Counted from the stretch's first letter, positions 1 to 8,886 are shown. The stretch is 64,000 nucleotides of DNA from Brachyspira suanatina (GCF_001049755.1 NZ_CVLB01000001.1:1940995-2004994), one strand, 5' to 3'. The notes: a model not told the origin generated them from the sequence alone. Numbers and translations are program-made.

Positions 1-581
1 GCAGAACATTAGCAGTTTATTATGAAAGCATAGGCAATAATAATGAGGCATTAAATTATTATAATTATACACTTTCAAAATACCCTAAAGACAGAGAAAG
101 TATATACAGAGCAGGAATGCTTTATTATAAAACAAAAAATTATGAAAAATCAAAAGAGTCTTTGCTTATAGCAGCTAATGATGAAAATAATACAACATTA
201 GTAAGAGAAAATGCTTGGATAACATTGGCTACAATGATGGAAGAAATACGTTCTTATAATGATGCCTCTGCTTATTACAGACAATTAGTAGAAATGTCTC
301 CTAGCGTTGAAAACTATATGCTTTATGGAGGATTCTCATATAGAAGACTTCAATATAATGAAGCTATATATGCTTATAATGAAGCTTTAAATTTAGCAAC
401 AACTAAGAAAGATATGTTTGATATCAATTTAGTTTTAGGTAAATGCTATTATAGAATGAATGAATTAGATAATGCAGAAGAAAGTTATAGAAATGCTTTA
501 AGCTATAATAGCGGAGATTCTCAGGCAAAAGATGGTTTAAGACAGGTACTTACAAAGAAAGAGCTTATGTATAATAATTAA
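1..581 (+). CDS. TPR-repeat protein, C-terminal part (5' end outside window)
   Basis: The open frame runs from the first bases of the window (codons in phase with position 3) to TAA at 579-581, so the start lies upstream and about 192 residues are visible. The sequence is a chain of tetratricopeptide helices, with typical alternation such as AYYRQL, EAIYAYNEAL and NAEESYRNAL and tyrosine/alanine at helix contacts. TPRs are protein-interaction scaffolds. Nothing visible fixes the partner or the cell location, because the N-terminus (signal peptide or not) is missing. The next 450 bases are non-coding, so this gene ends its transcription unit. Confidence 0.75.
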   Translation, partial: RTLAVYYESIGNNNEALNYYNYTLSKYPKDRESIYRAGMLYYKTKNYEKSKESLLIAANDENNTTLVRENAWITLATMMEEIRSYNDASAYYRQLVEMSPSVENYMLYGGFSYRRLQYNEAIYAYNEALNLATTKKDMFDINLVLGKCYYRMNELDNAEESYRNALSYNSGDSQAKDGLRQVLTKKELMYNN

Positions 582-1029
582 TATTAAGTAATATAAAAAA
601 TAAAGCAGGATATTAAAAATATTCTGATTTTTTTATTATTGTTATGCTCATCTACGCCTACAATGAGCTAGTGAGTAAACTCACTAGCTGGCTACGACTC
701 GCTTTTATATTTTTATTCTAATATTTAAAAATTATTATTTATTATTATTGCTATGCCCGCAACGTATAAAGGCTTAACTTAATAAATTAAGTTACAAGAC
801 TGTCTACCTATTGGAAGGGCTTCAACTTGTTTTTTCTTAATAATATTATTAAGTTTTAAAGTGATAAACTTGCTAGCAATAATAAAAATAAACGAGCGGA
901 TGATAACTTTAGTTGTAGCCTATTTACTGATAATTCATAAATAAAAAAATAATTTTTTAATCATTGAATATTAAAGATAAAAATTGTGAGTATGCTGCAA
1001 ATTAGTTTGCTATAGATTGAATGTGAATA
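582..1029. other. Long intergenic stretch with four small perfect palindromes
   Basis: No credible ORF. It contains hairpin-forming palindromes at 666-689 (11-bp arms around agctagtgagt), 776-793 (aacttaat arms), 836-853 (cttaataatattattaag) and a GAAG/CTTC hairpin near 813-826. There are scattered GC-containing words (actcgc, cgagcgg) in otherwise A/T sequence. It may be a decayed element or an untranslated RNA; no function can be assigned. Confidence 0.4.
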
Positions 1030-1060
1030 ATAAAAAAGCCGTACTAATTATCAGTACGGC
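1030..1060 (-). terminator. Rho-independent terminator of the tRNA-Lys/tRNA-Glu unit
   Basis: On the minus strand an 8-bp stem GCCGTACT / AGTACGGC with a 7-nt loop (1038-1060) is followed by TTTTTT. It lies 8 nt downstream of tRNA-Glu, as expected for the end of this tRNA transcript. Confidence 0.85.
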
Positions 1061-1067
1061 AACAATG

Positions 1068-1141
1068 AACCGGTGACGGGTTTCGAACCCGCGAGTGCAG
1101 GAATGAAAATCCTGTGTGTTAAACCTCTTCACCACACCGGC
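1068..1141 (-). tRNA. tRNA-Glu (anticodon UUC)
   Basis: Cloverleaf of 74 nt on the minus strand: acceptor GCCGGTG pairs with CACCGGT (one G-T), anticodon stem CAGGA/TCCTG with loop TTTTCAT giving anticodon TTC, and T-loop TTCGAAA. No CCA is encoded. It is second in a two-tRNA unit after tRNA-Lys, 26 nt apart, and is followed by a terminator. Confidence 0.9.
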
Positions 1142-1167
1142 ATATATTAAAGAACTTTTGATTAATG

Positions 1168-1240
1168 TGAGCCAAGAAGGGTTCGAACCTTCGACAACCG
1201 CCTTAAAAGGGCGATGCTCTACCGACTGAGCTATTGGCCC
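1168..1240 (-). tRNA. tRNA-Lys (anticodon UUU)
   Basis: 73-nt cloverleaf: acceptor GGGCCAA / TTGGCTC, D-arm AGCTCAGTCGGTAGAGC, anticodon loop CTTTTAA (anticodon TTT), T-loop TTCGAAC. It is the first gene of the tRNA-Lys/tRNA-Glu transcript. Confidence 0.95.
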
Positions 1241-1272
1241 GTTTGTTTTCACATTCATTCAAATGTTTGTAT

Positions 1273-1301
1273 ATAATACTATATTATTAATTTTTTGTCA
1301 A
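1273..1301 (-). promoter_or_regulatory. Promoter of the tRNA-Lys/tRNA-Glu unit
   Basis: Minus strand: TTGACA (1296-1301), 17-nt spacer, TATTAT (1273-1278), ending about 32 nt before tRNA-Lys. A near-consensus housekeeping sigma-70 promoter. Confidence 0.75.
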
Positions 1302-1326
1302 GCCCAAATTTAATTTTTTTTCATAA

Positions 1327-2043
1327 CTAATTATTAAATATATTCCATGGATTATATGAAGGCAAATCTGCTTCAACATATATTTCTTCATCTTTTGTAG
1401 GATGAGGAAATTTAAGACTTTTGGCAAATAAAGCTAAAGGGACATCATTTCTGTCATATTTTATATAACTTCCGTATTTCCTATCGCCATATATAACATG
1501 TCCTATATTAGAAAGCTGTACTCTTATCTGATGGAATCTTCCAGTTTCTAATTCTATCTTTAATAAACTAAGATTTTTTATTACATCTTCTTTGATAACA
1601 TTATATTTTAATTTGGCTATTTTGGCATTCTTTGTATTTTCAAAAACAACCTGAGCTATATTACCCAATTTATTTGTTTTTTTTATAAGATAGTTTTCAA
1701 GTTTAGCCTCTTTTTCTAAAAGTATGCCATTAACAACAGCATAATAAGTTTTTTCAAATTTTCTATCTCTTATAGCCTCGCTTAACCTTGAAGCGGCCTT
1801 TGATGTCTTAGCAAATACTATAACTCCTGATACAGGTCTGTCTAATCTATGCACAAGCCCTAAAAATACATTTCCTTTCTTATTATACTTTATTTTTATA
1901 TAATCTTTAATATTCTCAAAAAAAGAAATATCTCCTGTTATATCGCCCTGTGTAGGTATATTAGGAGGCTTTACAGCTACTATTATATGATTATCTTCAT
2001 AAAGAGGATTAATATAATTACTCATTTCTTTTTCTATATCCAT
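1327..2043 (-). CDS. RluA-family pseudouridine synthase
   Basis: Converts uridine to pseudouridine in ribosomal or transfer RNA. The 238-residue protein shows the RluA catalytic signature HRLDRPVSG at about residues 65-73; Asp68 would be the nucleophile. Later family motifs RFHQIRVQL and GDRKYG follow. It has no N-terminal S4 domain and is the size of the short RluA/RluC-like branch. The target site cannot be read from sequence. The start used here (ATG at 2043) has only a weak ribosome site; an internal Met at residue 7 is an alternative. The gene sits alone between two tRNA units. A second RluA-type enzyme lies at 54616-55269. Confidence 0.85.
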   Translation of the reverse strand: MDIEKEMSNYINPLYEDNHIIVAVKPPNIPTQGDITGDISFFENIKDYIKIKYNKKGNVFLGLVHRLDRPVSGVIVFAKTSKAASRLSEAIRDRKFEKTYYAVVNGILLEKEAKLENYLIKKTNKLGNIAQVVFENTKNAKIAKLKYNVIKEDVIKNLSLLKIELETGRFHQIRVQLSNIGHVIYGDRKYGSYIKYDRNDVPLALFAKSLKFPHPTKDEEIYVEADLPSYNPWNIFNN

Positions 2044-2134
2044 ATTATTTTACCATTGTTATTTTAATTCATAAGAAGTTATATATTTTATAATAGTGCT
2101 TAATTAGATTTATTGTGATTAAAAAAGGGGGATG

Positions 2135-2207
2135 TGCCTAGTCAGGGAATCGAACCCTAGACACAAGGATTTTCAGTCCTTTGCTCTACCAACTGAGCTA
2201 ACTAGGC
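2135..2207 (-). tRNA. tRNA-Phe (anticodon GAA)
   Basis: 73-nt cloverleaf: acceptor GCCTAGT / ACTAGGC, D-arm AGCTCAGTTGGTAGAGC, anticodon stem AAGGA/TCCTT with loop CTGAAAA (anticodon GAA), T-loop TTCGATT. CCA is not encoded. Confidence 0.95.
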
Positions 2208-2217
2208 AATTGAAAAT

Positions 2218-2245
2218 ATTATAGCATACAAGCAAAAAATGTCAA
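2218..2245 (-). promoter_or_regulatory. Promoter of tRNA-Phe
   Basis: Minus strand TTGACA (2240-2245), 16-nt spacer, TATAAT (2218-2223). Both hexamers match consensus perfectly and the -10 ends 10 nt from the tRNA. Confidence 0.85.
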
Positions 2246-2302
2246 GCATTTATATACAAATTATTACAAAAAATATTTTTTTTGGTTTATAAATTATATA
2301 TT

Positions 2303-2331
2303 TTGACAAATAGCATTATTAAATATATAAT
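2303..2331 (+). promoter_or_regulatory. Promoter of the GldG-like gene
   Basis: TTGACA (2303-2308), 17-nt spacer, TATAAT (2326-2331); the start codon follows 75 nt later. This promoter implies that the GldG-like gene starts its own transcription unit here, probably carrying radA as well. Confidence 0.75.
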
Positions 2332-2406
2332 ACATAGCAAATTTTCGTTATTTCTGATTTATAAATGCAGTCAGAATACTATACAATCTTTATATGCAGG
2401 TAATAT

Positions 2407-4449
2407 ATGACAAAGAAAAAAGACAGAATAATAACATTTTCATTAATAGTTGTAATTATAATACTAATAAATGCAATAGCTAATCAATTTACTCCTATGA
2501 TAGATTTAACTAAGGATAAAGTTTATTCTTTGAGTAAAGAAAGTAAGAATTTAGTTAAAAATTTAAAAGAGCCTATGAGTGTAAAATTTTTCGTTACACC
2601 AAATTTACCTCCCCCATTCTCAACTTATGAGAAATATATAAAAGATTTATTTGAAGGATATAAAGCAGCTGGTGGAAAAAATATCAGCTTTGAAGTGATA
2701 GATGCCTCAAAACATGGGGATTTAGCTAGCCAGTACAGAATAAATCCTACTCAAATAAGCGTATTAGAAAAGGATCAAACTCAAACTAAAGTAGCATATA
2801 TGGGACTTTCTTTTATATACGGCGATTCTATAGAAACAATACCATTTGTACAATCAACTGAAGGTTTAGAATATAATATAGACACCATAATAAGAAAGAT
2901 GATGGATAAAAATGACAGACTTGCAAGATTAGAAAATAATTTGAATGTTTATTATGTATCATCAAAAGAAATATACGATCTTCTTCCTATAGGAGCAATG
3001 GAGCTTATACCTGATTCTATTATGCAGGCTGTTGCTGATGCTAATAAGGATTTAATGAACAAAGTAAGATTTATAAATGTAGATATGTCTAACCCTACTG
3101 CTGAGAATGAGGAATTATTAAAAAAACTTAATGTTAAAAAAATTGAATGGGAAGATATAAAAGATCCTAATGGAAATATAGTAGCAAATAAAGGAAGTGC
3201 TTATTTTTCATTAGTTTTAGAAAATGGAGATGATATAAGACAGCTTTCAACATCATATATATTGTATGGGGCTTTCGACGAAATAAAAAATGAGATATCA
3301 AAAAACATAGATAGTATGCTTGGACTTAAAGCAACTATAGGATATGTACAAGGACATGAAGAAGCTAATTATATAACTATACCTCCTCAATTCGGAGGAA
3401 ATCCTAATGATGCCTATGACAGCGTTAGTGAATATGTAACAGAAATACAAGGCAATTATAATTTTGAAGCTGTTGATATTTCATTAAATGATATACCTTC
3501 AAGTATAGATGCTCTAATAATAGCAGGAAGTAAAACAGCATTCAGCGACTATGAATTATATAAATTGGATCAGTTTATTATGAGCGGAAAGCCTGTATTA
3601 TTTATGCTTAATGGTGTAGAGATAAATCAAAATGATCCTAATGCTCAGATGTACGGCCCTAAACTTACACCTGTTACAAACAGACTTAATGAAATACTTA
3701 CTAATTACGGATTCACTGTAGCAGAAAATATGATATTTGATGATAATGCATATAAGGCTCAATTACAGCAGGGTATGCCTGAACAGAAAATGTATTATAT
3801 ACCTTTAATAGCTTCTGAAAATATAAATGCTAAAAATGATATAACTAAGAGTATTAATTTACTTCTCACACCTATATCATCAGAAATCATAACAAATACA
3901 AATAATACTGATATAAAAGTAACTCCTTTAATTTATACTAGTGATAAAAGCTGGGTTGAAACAGAGAACTTTACTTCTTCTATGACAGGAATGCCTCAGG
4001 ATTCAAGCAGATTATCAAAAAGACTTTTAGCTGCTTCATTTGAAGGAAAAATGAATAGTGCATTTGAAGGAAAGGAAATACCTTTATCAACAAATGCCCA
4101 AAACAATATTAACAGCGGTATAAACAGAATTAATTCTACTACAAGCGGAAGAGTTATAGTTGTTGGTTCTTATGAAATGGCAAAAAACAGTGCTTATACT
4201 GCAAATAAAATTTTCTTAATGAATTTAGTTGATTATATGGCAGGAGACAGCGGACTTATGAGCATAAGAAGAAAAGGAGCTGTATTTAATCCTCCTTATC
4301 AAGTACCTGAAACAGTTAAGCTTTTTGTAAGAGTAATAAATATAGTTATGCTTCCTGTTGCTGTTATAGTATTCGGACTTATGTTATGGAGTTCCGACAA
4401 GAAAAGAAGACAGAAAATTTTTGAGAAGTTTAACAGCAAGGCAGAATAA
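2407..4449 (+). CDS. GldG-like ABC transporter auxiliary membrane protein
   Basis: 680 residues. An N-terminal membrane segment (about 9-28) is followed by a motif typical of the GldG/ABC_transp_aux family: a run reading DLTKDKVYSLSKESK and then a beta-rich extracytoplasmic region. A single C-terminal membrane helix (about 645-665) precedes a basic tail (KKRRQK). In gliding bacteroidetes GldG works with the GldA/GldF ABC transporter; in other phyla homologues accompany ABC-2 exporters. No ABC ATPase or GldF-like permease is adjacent here, and the gene has its own promoter, so the partner must be encoded elsewhere. The Shine-Dalgarno is weak (GGTAAT). The family call is from sequence pattern; the function in this organism is unknown. 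Confidence 0.75.
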   Translation: MTKKKDRIITFSLIVVIIILINAIANQFTPMIDLTKDKVYSLSKESKNLVKNLKEPMSVKFFVTPNLPPPFSTYEKYIKDLFEGYKAAGGKNISFEVIDASKHGDLASQYRINPTQISVLEKDQTQTKVAYMGLSFIYGDSIETIPFVQSTEGLEYNIDTIIRKMMDKNDRLARLENNLNVYYVSSKEIYDLLPIGAMELIPDSIMQAVADANKDLMNKVRFINVDMSNPTAENEELLKKLNVKKIEWEDIKDPNGNIVANKGSAYFSLVLENGDDIRQLSTSYILYGAFDEIKNEISKNIDSMLGLKATIGYVQGHEEANYITIPPQFGGNPNDAYDSVSEYVTEIQGNYNFEAVDISLNDIPSSIDALIIAGSKTAFSDYELYKLDQFIMSGKPVLFMLNGVEINQNDPNAQMYGPKLTPVTNRLNEILTNYGFTVAENMIFDDNAYKAQLQQGMPEQKMYYIPLIASENINAKNDITKSINLLLTPISSEIITNTNNTDIKVTPLIYTSDKSWVETENFTSSMTGMPQDSSRLSKRLLAASFEGKMNSAFEGKEIPLSTNAQNNINSGINRINSTTSGRVIVVGSYEMAKNSAYTANKIFLMNLVDYMAGDSGLMSIRRKGAVFNPPYQVPETVKLFVRVINIVMLPVAVIVFGLMLWSSDKKRRQKIFEKFNSKAE

Positions 4450-4500
4450 TTTTAAAGCTAATAATGTACAGAATAATAAAAAATATATAAATTTAAAAAT

Positions 4501-5889
4501 ATGGCTAAGAAAAATAATACTATATTCGTATGTGATAATTGCGGAGAAAGCACAATTAATTGGATGGGCAAATGTCCTTCATGCGGCTCTTGGAATAGTT
4601 TAAAACCTTTTACAGAACCTTCTCAGGATACTAATAAATCCATAAGAGAAAGAACTTCAACATCAGCCAGTGATAAAGCTTCATTAACTCCGCTAAAAAA
4701 AATAAAAACTAATGATAGAACTAGAATATCTACTAATATAGATGAACTTAACAGAGTATTAGGCGGAGGAATAGTACAGGGAAGCGTTATATTAATAGGA
4801 GGAGAACCTGGAATAGGTAAATCTACCCTACTCCTACAAACTGCATCTAATATTGCTAAAAATGAAAAAGTTTATTATTTCACAGGAGAAGAATCTCTTG
4901 AACAAATAAAATTAAGAGCTGACAGACTCACATTAGAAGATTCTGACTTTTTAATATCTTCAGAATCCAACTGCGATAATATAATAAACACTTTATTAGA
5001 TGATACCCCTTCTCTTGCTATAATAGACTCCATACAAACTATATACAGTCCGTCTACAAACAGTATAGCAGGATCACCGGCGCAAATAAAGAACTGTGCT
5101 TGGGCTTTGATGCAAACTGCCAAATTAAAGAACATAACAATATTTTTAGTAGGACATATAACTAAAGAAGGTACTATAGCAGGCCCAAAAATATTAGAGC
5201 ATATTGTTGACTGCGTATTATATTTTGAGGGCGATGATAAAGGGATATACAGGATATTAAGAGCCGTAAAGAATCGTTATGGGGCTGTTGATGAAGTTGG
5301 AATATTTGAGATGGCAGAAAGAGGATTAATGGAAGTTAAAGATCCTTCTAGAGTATTTACAAGAGGAGTTAATGAATCAGTATTTGCAGGAAATGTTATA
5401 ACTCCTGTAATAGAAGGAAGCAGAGTATTTTGCGTAGAACAAGAGGCATTAGTTGGAAGCAGTGCATTCGGATATCCTAGAAGGCTTACTATAGGTTATG
5501 ATCAATACAGACTTCTCATTATAATAGCGATATTAGAAAAAAGGGCGCATCTCAATCTTTCAAATCAAGATGTATACATAAACGTAGCTAATGGGCTTAA
5601 TGTAAAAGAGACAGCAAGCGATTTAGCAATAGCAATGGCAATAGCTTCAAGTATGTCAGGAATATCTATTCAAAGGACTACTGCTTATATTGGAGAATTG
5701 GGGCTTTCAGGAGAAGTAAGGCCTGTAAGATTTATAGAACGAAGAATAAAAGAGATGCAAAAATTTTCTCTTAAAGAAATATACATATCTAAAAGAGCTG
5801 TAAAAGAAATTAAAAATCCAGGCGACATAAAAATCATAGGTATAGATCATATTTCAGAAGCCGTAAAAAGGCTTGGTATTGGAAATTAA
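4501..5889 (+). CDS. radA: DNA repair protein RadA (Sms)
   Basis: RadA is a RecA-like, DnaB-type ATPase that helps branch migration and processing of recombination intermediates. All family parts are visible in 462 residues: a C4 zinc finger (CDNCGE ... CPSCGSW, about 11-31), Walker A GGEPGIGKST (about 100-109), the RadA-specific KNRYG motif (about 257-261) and a C-terminal Lon-protease-like domain (LNVKETASDLAIAMA region). It starts 51 nt after the GldG-like stop, with no promoter seen between, so cotranscription is likely. The ATG lacks a clear Shine-Dalgarno sequence, but the zinc finger begins 10 residues in, fixing the start. Length is normal for the family. Confidence 0.95.
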   Translation: MAKKNNTIFVCDNCGESTINWMGKCPSCGSWNSLKPFTEPSQDTNKSIRERTSTSASDKASLTPLKKIKTNDRTRISTNIDELNRVLGGGIVQGSVILIGGEPGIGKSTLLLQTASNIAKNEKVYYFTGEESLEQIKLRADRLTLEDSDFLISSESNCDNIINTLLDDTPSLAIIDSIQTIYSPSTNSIAGSPAQIKNCAWALMQTAKLKNITIFLVGHITKEGTIAGPKILEHIVDCVLYFEGDDKGIYRILRAVKNRYGAVDEVGIFEMAERGLMEVKDPSRVFTRGVNESVFAGNVITPVIEGSRVFCVEQEALVGSSAFGYPRRLTIGYDQYRLLIIIAILEKRAHLNLSNQDVYINVANGLNVKETASDLAIAMAIASSMSGISIQRTTAYIGELGLSGEVRPVRFIERRIKEMQKFSLKEIYISKRAVKEIKNPGDIKIIGIDHISEAVKRLGIGN

Positions 5890-5902
5890 TATAATTAAAA
5901 AA

Positions 5903-6000
5903 CACTTGGGCGGGTGTGCTTTTTCTTATAAAAACAATAAATATAAATAAAATTATAATATTAAAAATTAGCCTTAAAGAATAAAGGGCGGGGTATGTAA
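5903..6000 (+). repeat. Bipartite G-rich intergenic repeat, copy 1
   Basis: Half A reads acTTGGGCGGGTGT followed by a tttct block (5904-5929). Half B begins about 70 nt later with ttaaagaataaaGGGCGGGGtatgtaa (positions 5974-6000, core shown in part). It lies between the convergent ends of radA and the PHP gene. Four further copies with the same order and spacing are at 33201-33295, 33446-33546, 35755-35856 and 43163-43260. Confidence 0.7.
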
Positions 6001-6023
6001 ATAGATTTTTTATATAAAAATTA

Positions 6024-6869
6024 TTATACACTTAGTCCTAATTTATTTATATCAATATCTTTAAAACTATTGTCTATTAACATTTTTATAGATTTAACAC
6101 CAAGTTTCTTTAATTCATCAACTGTTTCAAAATAACAATTATCTATATTATTACATTGATGTGCATCTGAATTTATTGTAAAAGATACATTTTTTTCTAA
6201 CAATTTTTTTATAGTATTTTTATTAGGATAATGAGCATCCAAATTATTTTTATTCATAAGTTTAGTATTTATTTCAACTATGGAGCCATTTTTTTCAATA
6301 ATATCTATAACCTCATCTACCTTTTTTGTATACCAATCTTCCTCTTCAGTAAAATATTCTTTATTCAAATTATATTTTCTAACCAAATCCAAATGACCTA
6401 TAATACCAGGCTTTTGAGTTTCTATCATTTTTATAACATTATCATAATATCTAAAAATAACTTCTTTAATATCACCAAAATGCTTTATAGTTTCATTAAA
6501 AGTATCTCTTGACATATCTATAGGAAAGTAAGAGTTATTACCGTCATCAATATAATGAACTGAGCCTATTCTATAATCAAGCCCCATTTCTTTATCAGTA
6601 TCTTTATTTAAATTTGAATAATAATCACCTTCTATACCTAAATATACCTGTATTTTATCTTTATAAATATCCTTTGCCTTTTTTATATTCTCTAAATATT
6701 TAATAGTATTTTCTTCAGACATAGAAGTATCATCTTTATAAAAATGAGAATGTCCTGAAAAACCTAAGCTTATTAATTCTTTATCTATAGCATATTGTAT
6801 ATTTTCTTCAACTGTATTTTTACCATCGCAATATTTAGTATGTGTATGCAAATTAGATATATATTTCAT
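6024..6869 (-). CDS. PHP-domain phosphatase, histidinol-phosphatase type
   Basis: 281 residues with the metal-binding motifs of the PHP superfamily in order: HTH near residue 8, a second His in GHSH (about 39-42), GIEGDY, GSVHYID, GHLDLVRK and the C-terminal NSDAH (about 234-238). These ligate a trinuclear metal site that hydrolyses phosphate esters. The spacing matches the HisK/HisJ histidinol-phosphatase group, which dephosphorylates L-histidinol phosphate in histidine synthesis. No other his gene is in the window, so another phosphate substrate is possible. The ORF ends within the spacer shared with radA (convergent). Confidence 0.75.
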   Translation of the reverse strand: MKYISNLHTHTKYCDGKNTVEENIQYAIDKELISLGFSGHSHFYKDDTSMSEENTIKYLENIKKAKDIYKDKIQVYLGIEGDYYSNLNKDTDKEMGLDYRIGSVHYIDDGNNSYFPIDMSRDTFNETIKHFGDIKEVIFRYYDNVIKMIETQKPGIIGHLDLVRKYNLNKEYFTEEEDWYTKKVDEVIDIIEKNGSIVEINTKLMNKNNLDAHYPNKNTIKKLLEKNVSFTINSDAHQCNNIDNCYFETVDELKKLGVKSIKMLIDNSFKDIDINKLGLSV

Positions 6870-6953
6870 TTATATTTCCTTATAATATATAAAATAAACA
6901 ATAATATAAATATATATTAAAAAATATATTTTTAAATACAAAAATTAAAATAT

Positions 6954-6981
6954 TTGACAAAATAATAATTTAATATATAAT
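6954..6981 (+). promoter_or_regulatory. Promoter of tRNA-Leu
   Basis: TTGACA (6954-6959), 16-nt spacer, TATAAT (6976-6981); tRNA-Leu begins 19 nt later. Perfect hexamers. Confidence 0.85.
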
Positions 6982-7000
6982 TGTTTTCGTTAATATCTAA

Positions 7001-7082
7001 GCTCGGGTGGTGGAATAGGTAGACACAACAGCTTGAGGTGCTGTCGGGTAACACCGTGCTGGTTCAAGTCCAGTCTCGAGCA
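7001..7082 (+). tRNA. tRNA-Leu (anticodon GAG)
   Basis: 82-nt class II tRNA with a long variable arm (cgggtaacaccg). Acceptor GCTCGGG / CTCGAGC, anticodon stem ACAGC/GCTGT with loop TTGAGGT (anticodon GAG), T-loop TTCAAGT. CCA not encoded. It converges on the CNNM/CBS gene, whose stop is 22 nt away. Confidence 0.95.
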
Positions 7083-7104
7083 AATCTATTTAATAACTTT
7101 TACA

Positions 7105-8400
7105 CTATTCATTATCTGAATTATTTTTATCAGTCTTTTCTATTTTGTTTACTATAACTTTATCTATTCTAGCTCCGTCCATATCAACAATTTCTAAATT
7201 TAAATTTTTCCATTCTAAAGACTCACCTTCACTAGGTACATGCTGAAGTAATTCTAATATCAAACCGCTTATAGTATTATAATTATTAGAAGTATTTTCA
7301 TCTTCTATTTCAAAATACTCTAAGAAATCATATATAGGACACTGACCATCCACAAACCAACCTCCGCTCTTTCTTTTTCTAATATCCTTACTATCTTTTC
7401 CTTCCGCTACAGAACCAACTAAAGCCTCAAATATATCGCTTTGAGTAATCATTCCGTCTATATTACCAAACTCATCTGATACAAGCCCTATTTTAGTATT
7501 ATTCTTTTTCATCTCTTCAAGCACCAAATAAACTTCCATATTGTTATGAAAGTAATTAGCTTTTTTAACAAACTTTTCTATTTTAGCCTTTGAAGTATTT
7601 AATTTATCGAATATATCAGTTACTCTTACAACTCCTACAATATTATCCAAATTTTTATCAACAACAGGATAAGCAGAAAAAGAATGTTTTGATACGATTT
7701 TTTTTATCTCATCATTACTCATATTTATATCTAAAAATACCATATCATTTCTATGTGTCATTATAGATTCTATTTTTCTATCCCCCAAAAAGAAGGCCCT
7801 CTCTATAATATCCTGTTCTATCTCCTTAACTTCTCCGCCTTGTCTACCCTCTTCTATCATAGATTTTATTTCCTCTTCAGTAACAGGACTTTTATCATCT
7901 TTTATTCCCAAAACTCTTGAAACAAGCAATGCGCTATTTGATAATATCCACACAAAAGGAGCACCTATCTTCGCAAGTATTGTCATAGGAGCTGCAACAA
8001 CTTTTGCTATTCTTTCCGGCATTACCATACCAATTCTTTTAGGCACAAGCTCTCCGAATATCAATGTAAGATATGTTACCAATGCCACCACCAATACCTG
8101 AGCTATTAAAGAAGCATAATTTAATGGTACATTTATTTTTAAAAGTAAATTTGAAACTTCTTTTGCAACTGTATCACCTGAGTAAATACCTGTCAATATA
8201 CCTATTAAAGTTATACCTATTTGTATTGTAGATAAAAATTTGTCAGGATTATCTGCTAAAGCTAATGCAGTCTTTGCCCCTTTATTTCCTTCTTTGCTGT
8301 CTTTCATAAGTGAAGATTTTCTAGCAGAAATTACTGCAATTTCCGACATGGCAAAAATACCATTTAAAAGTATTAACACTATTATTATAATTATATCCAT
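7105..8400 (-). CDS. CNNM/DUF21-CBS-CorC_HlyC membrane protein
   Basis: 431 residues in the standard order of the HlyC/CorC family: an N-terminal DUF21 (CNNM) membrane domain with about four hydrophobic segments (residues 1-150, containing the FAMSEIAVIS motif), a tandem CBS pair (about 215-335; IMTHRNDMVFLD, DEFGNIDGMIT) and a C-terminal CorC_HlyC domain (about 345-425). Relatives handle Mg2+ or Co2+ transport, and CBS pairs usually bind adenine nucleotides. Brachyspira tlyC, once described as a hemolysin, belongs to this wider family, but this is the long form with the membrane domain; haemolytic activity should not be assumed. The start is supported by AAGGAT 9 nt upstream. Confidence 0.88.
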   Translation of the reverse strand: MDIIIIIVLILLNGIFAMSEIAVISARKSSLMKDSKEGNKGAKTALALADNPDKFLSTIQIGITLIGILTGIYSGDTVAKEVSNLLLKINVPLNYASLIAQVLVVALVTYLTLIFGELVPKRIGMVMPERIAKVVAAPMTILAKIGAPFVWILSNSALLVSRVLGIKDDKSPVTEEEIKSMIEEGRQGGEVKEIEQDIIERAFFLGDRKIESIMTHRNDMVFLDINMSNDEIKKIVSKHSFSAYPVVDKNLDNIVGVVRVTDIFDKLNTSKAKIEKFVKKANYFHNNMEVYLVLEEMKKNNTKIGLVSDEFGNIDGMITQSDIFEALVGSVAEGKDSKDIRKRKSGGWFVDGQCPIYDFLEYFEIEDENTSNNYNTISGLILELLQHVPSEGESLEWKNLNLEIVDMDGARIDKVIVNKIEKTDKNNSDNE

Positions 8401-8677
8401 TTTGATTTATCCTTAAAAATAAAAAAATATTTATTAGATTTAAAAAATTGAAAAAGAAAATAATACGATTTTACAGAGGGAAGTATTAAAATATTTGTAT
8501 AAAAAGAGTAAGTACTGAAAGTATTATCCTTAAAAAATTATTTTCGTGATAAGTATTATAATATAATTTATATAAAACTTCAAGTATTTGTAAATAAAAT
8601 TTTACTATACAGTATTATAATATAATCATTTTTTTATTCTTTATTTTGTATATAAAAATTCATATAATTATAATATT

Positions 8678-8717
8678 GGCGTGCCTGCGGCAGGTGTAGG
8701 CAGGTGTGGCGGTGGGA
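8678..8717 (+). repeat. GC-rich intergenic island sharing a 15-mer with 26487-26501
   Basis: A 40-nt block of about 70% G+C inside almost pure A/T. It contains gcgtgcctgcggcag (8679-8693), also found exactly at 26487-26501. It ends with ggcggtgggaaaaa, close to gcggcgggaaaaag at 26511-26524. This looks like a dispersed element. Confidence 0.55.
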
Positions 8718-8824
8718 AAAATTGATAAAATAACTTTTAAATTTTATTTATACAGTGCCAAAATGTTTGTAATATTCAAAATTTATATAATAAGAGTTAA
8801 TTAAAATAATTATTAAATAAAACA

Positions 8825-8853
8825 TTGACAAAATAAAGTCATTTTAGTATATT
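8825..8853 (+). promoter_or_regulatory. Promoter of the PP-loop thiolation gene
   Basis: TTGACA (8825-8830), 17-nt spacer, TATATT (8848-8853), 33 nt upstream of the ATG at 8887. Confidence 0.7.
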
Positions 8854-8886
8854 ATAAAAATTAAATTATAATAAAAGGAAAATTTG

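Larger units (their letters stand above)
8401..8886. other. Intergenic region with repeated AT motif and a GC-rich island
   Basis: No ORF of note between the divergent CNNM/CBS and PP-loop genes. The motif agtattataatata occurs at 8552-8565 and again at 8611-8624 (the latter as the 17-mer tacagtattataatata, 8608-8624, which is also the heart of the palindrome at 41531-41574). A GC-rich island occupies 8678-8717. The PP-loop promoter is at 8825-8853. Confidence 0.5.

Noticed and set aside
4421-4603. 60-residue ORF overlapping GldG end and radA start
   Set aside because: Shadow frame without ribosome site or family resemblance.
5903-6000. G-quadruplex in the bipartite repeat
   Set aside because: Only two G-tracts per half, with halves 70 nt apart; a stable quadruplex is unlikely.
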